Below are positions 24,827-24,925 of a stretch of 24,925 nucleotides of DNA, one piece after another. Where the stretch lies: the NCBI GenBank assembly GCA_030156305.1, contig JASGMZ010000017.1, forward strand, positions 1 through 24,925, given 5' to 3'. The position numbers and the translations under genes are program-made. Source of the DNA: Bacteroidales bacterium. Lineage in GTDB: Bacteria > Bacteroidota > Bacteroidia > Bacteroidales > UBA12077. The notes under the pieces are model-generated. The model ran no database searches and was not told where the DNA came from. It saw nothing but the letters and a program-made list of their open reading frames with translations. Each line of letters starts with the position of its first letter. Positions within the stretch are counted from its first letter, which is position 1.

Positions 24827-24925
24827 GGTTCTACCACAAATTTAATGGAATATTTTATATTAGCCCATAAAAAGAATTATGTTTACAGAACAATTATTTG
24901 ATTTGATATTGAACTTTGGTGATGA
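24827..24925 (+). mobile_element. Left end of an insertion sequence, possibly ISL3 family (runs off the window)
   Basis: GGTTCTACCACAAATTTAA begins ten bases after the Fur-family stop and resembles ISL3-type ends, which typically start GGnTCTnnCnnAAA. About 50 bases further in, an open frame starts that fits a transposase N-terminus. The right end and the target duplication lie outside the window, so the assignment is tentative. Confidence 0.5.
24879..24925 (+). CDS. Partial CDS, putative transposase N-terminus
   Basis: An ATG at 24879 opens a frame reading MFTEQLFDLILNFGD to the end of the window. The sequence and its distance of about 50 bases from a possible IS end resemble the start of ISL3 transposases (a short helix with an F-x-x-x-L pattern). 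Only about 15 codons are visible, so this is a weak call. Confidence 0.4.
   Translation, partial: MFTEQLFDLILNFGD

Overview
The window is a low-GC chromosomal segment of a Bacteroidota bacterium, most plausibly Bacteroidales/Marinilabiliales-like. Three lines of evidence point there. One secreted protein carries a type IX secretion (gliding-motility-type) C-terminal domain. Several genes are preceded by the Bacteroidota -7 promoter box TAnnTTTG. Shine-Dalgarno sequences are scarce, and the paired M16 peptidases, Rel and ClC-CBS proteins have a typical composition for this phylum.

Left region (1-9027, minus strand). A tightly packed six-gene set reads leftward: a hybrid histidine kinase (REC-PAS-HisKA-HATPase-REC), a receiver fused to a degenerate kinase that has lost its phospho-accepting histidine, an ABCG-like ABC transporter of about 1009 residues, a lipoprotein, and two small secreted proteins of unknown function. 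The layout suggests a signalling-controlled export or envelope system. It ends next to copy 1 of a 152-bp repeat.

Middle region (9211-14101). A membrane PAS-PAS histidine kinase lies on the plus strand, divergent from the operon. Beyond it is a damaged zone. A second histidine kinase gene is split by copy 2 of the repeat, with a 7-bp target duplication. It is preceded by a small gene whose start abuts a 139-bp palindromic element, then by a HigBA-type toxin-antitoxin pair with a very clear promoter and operator. Next is the remnant of a third ClC chloride-transport gene, carrying several in-frame stops and interrupted by copy 3 of the same repeat. The 152-bp repeat is therefore a non-autonomous mobile element (MITE-like), and this zone is an insertion and decay hot spot.

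Right region (14102-24925). Two complete tandem ClC-CBS genes (minus strand) are followed on the plus strand by an M16 zinc peptidase pair (one catalytic, one non-catalytic partner), a type IX-secreted fibronectin-like protein, a bifunctional Rel/SpoT (p)ppGpp enzyme, and a Fur/PerR-family regulator with a striking dyad over its start. The window closes with what looks like the left end of an insertion sequence, probably of the ISL3 family.

The most notable items are the 152-bp mobile repeat with its two demonstrable disruptions, the decayed third ClC copy, the His-less receiver-kinase inside the ABC operon, and the candidate operators of higBA and the Fur-family gene. No tRNA, rRNA or CRISPR array was seen.
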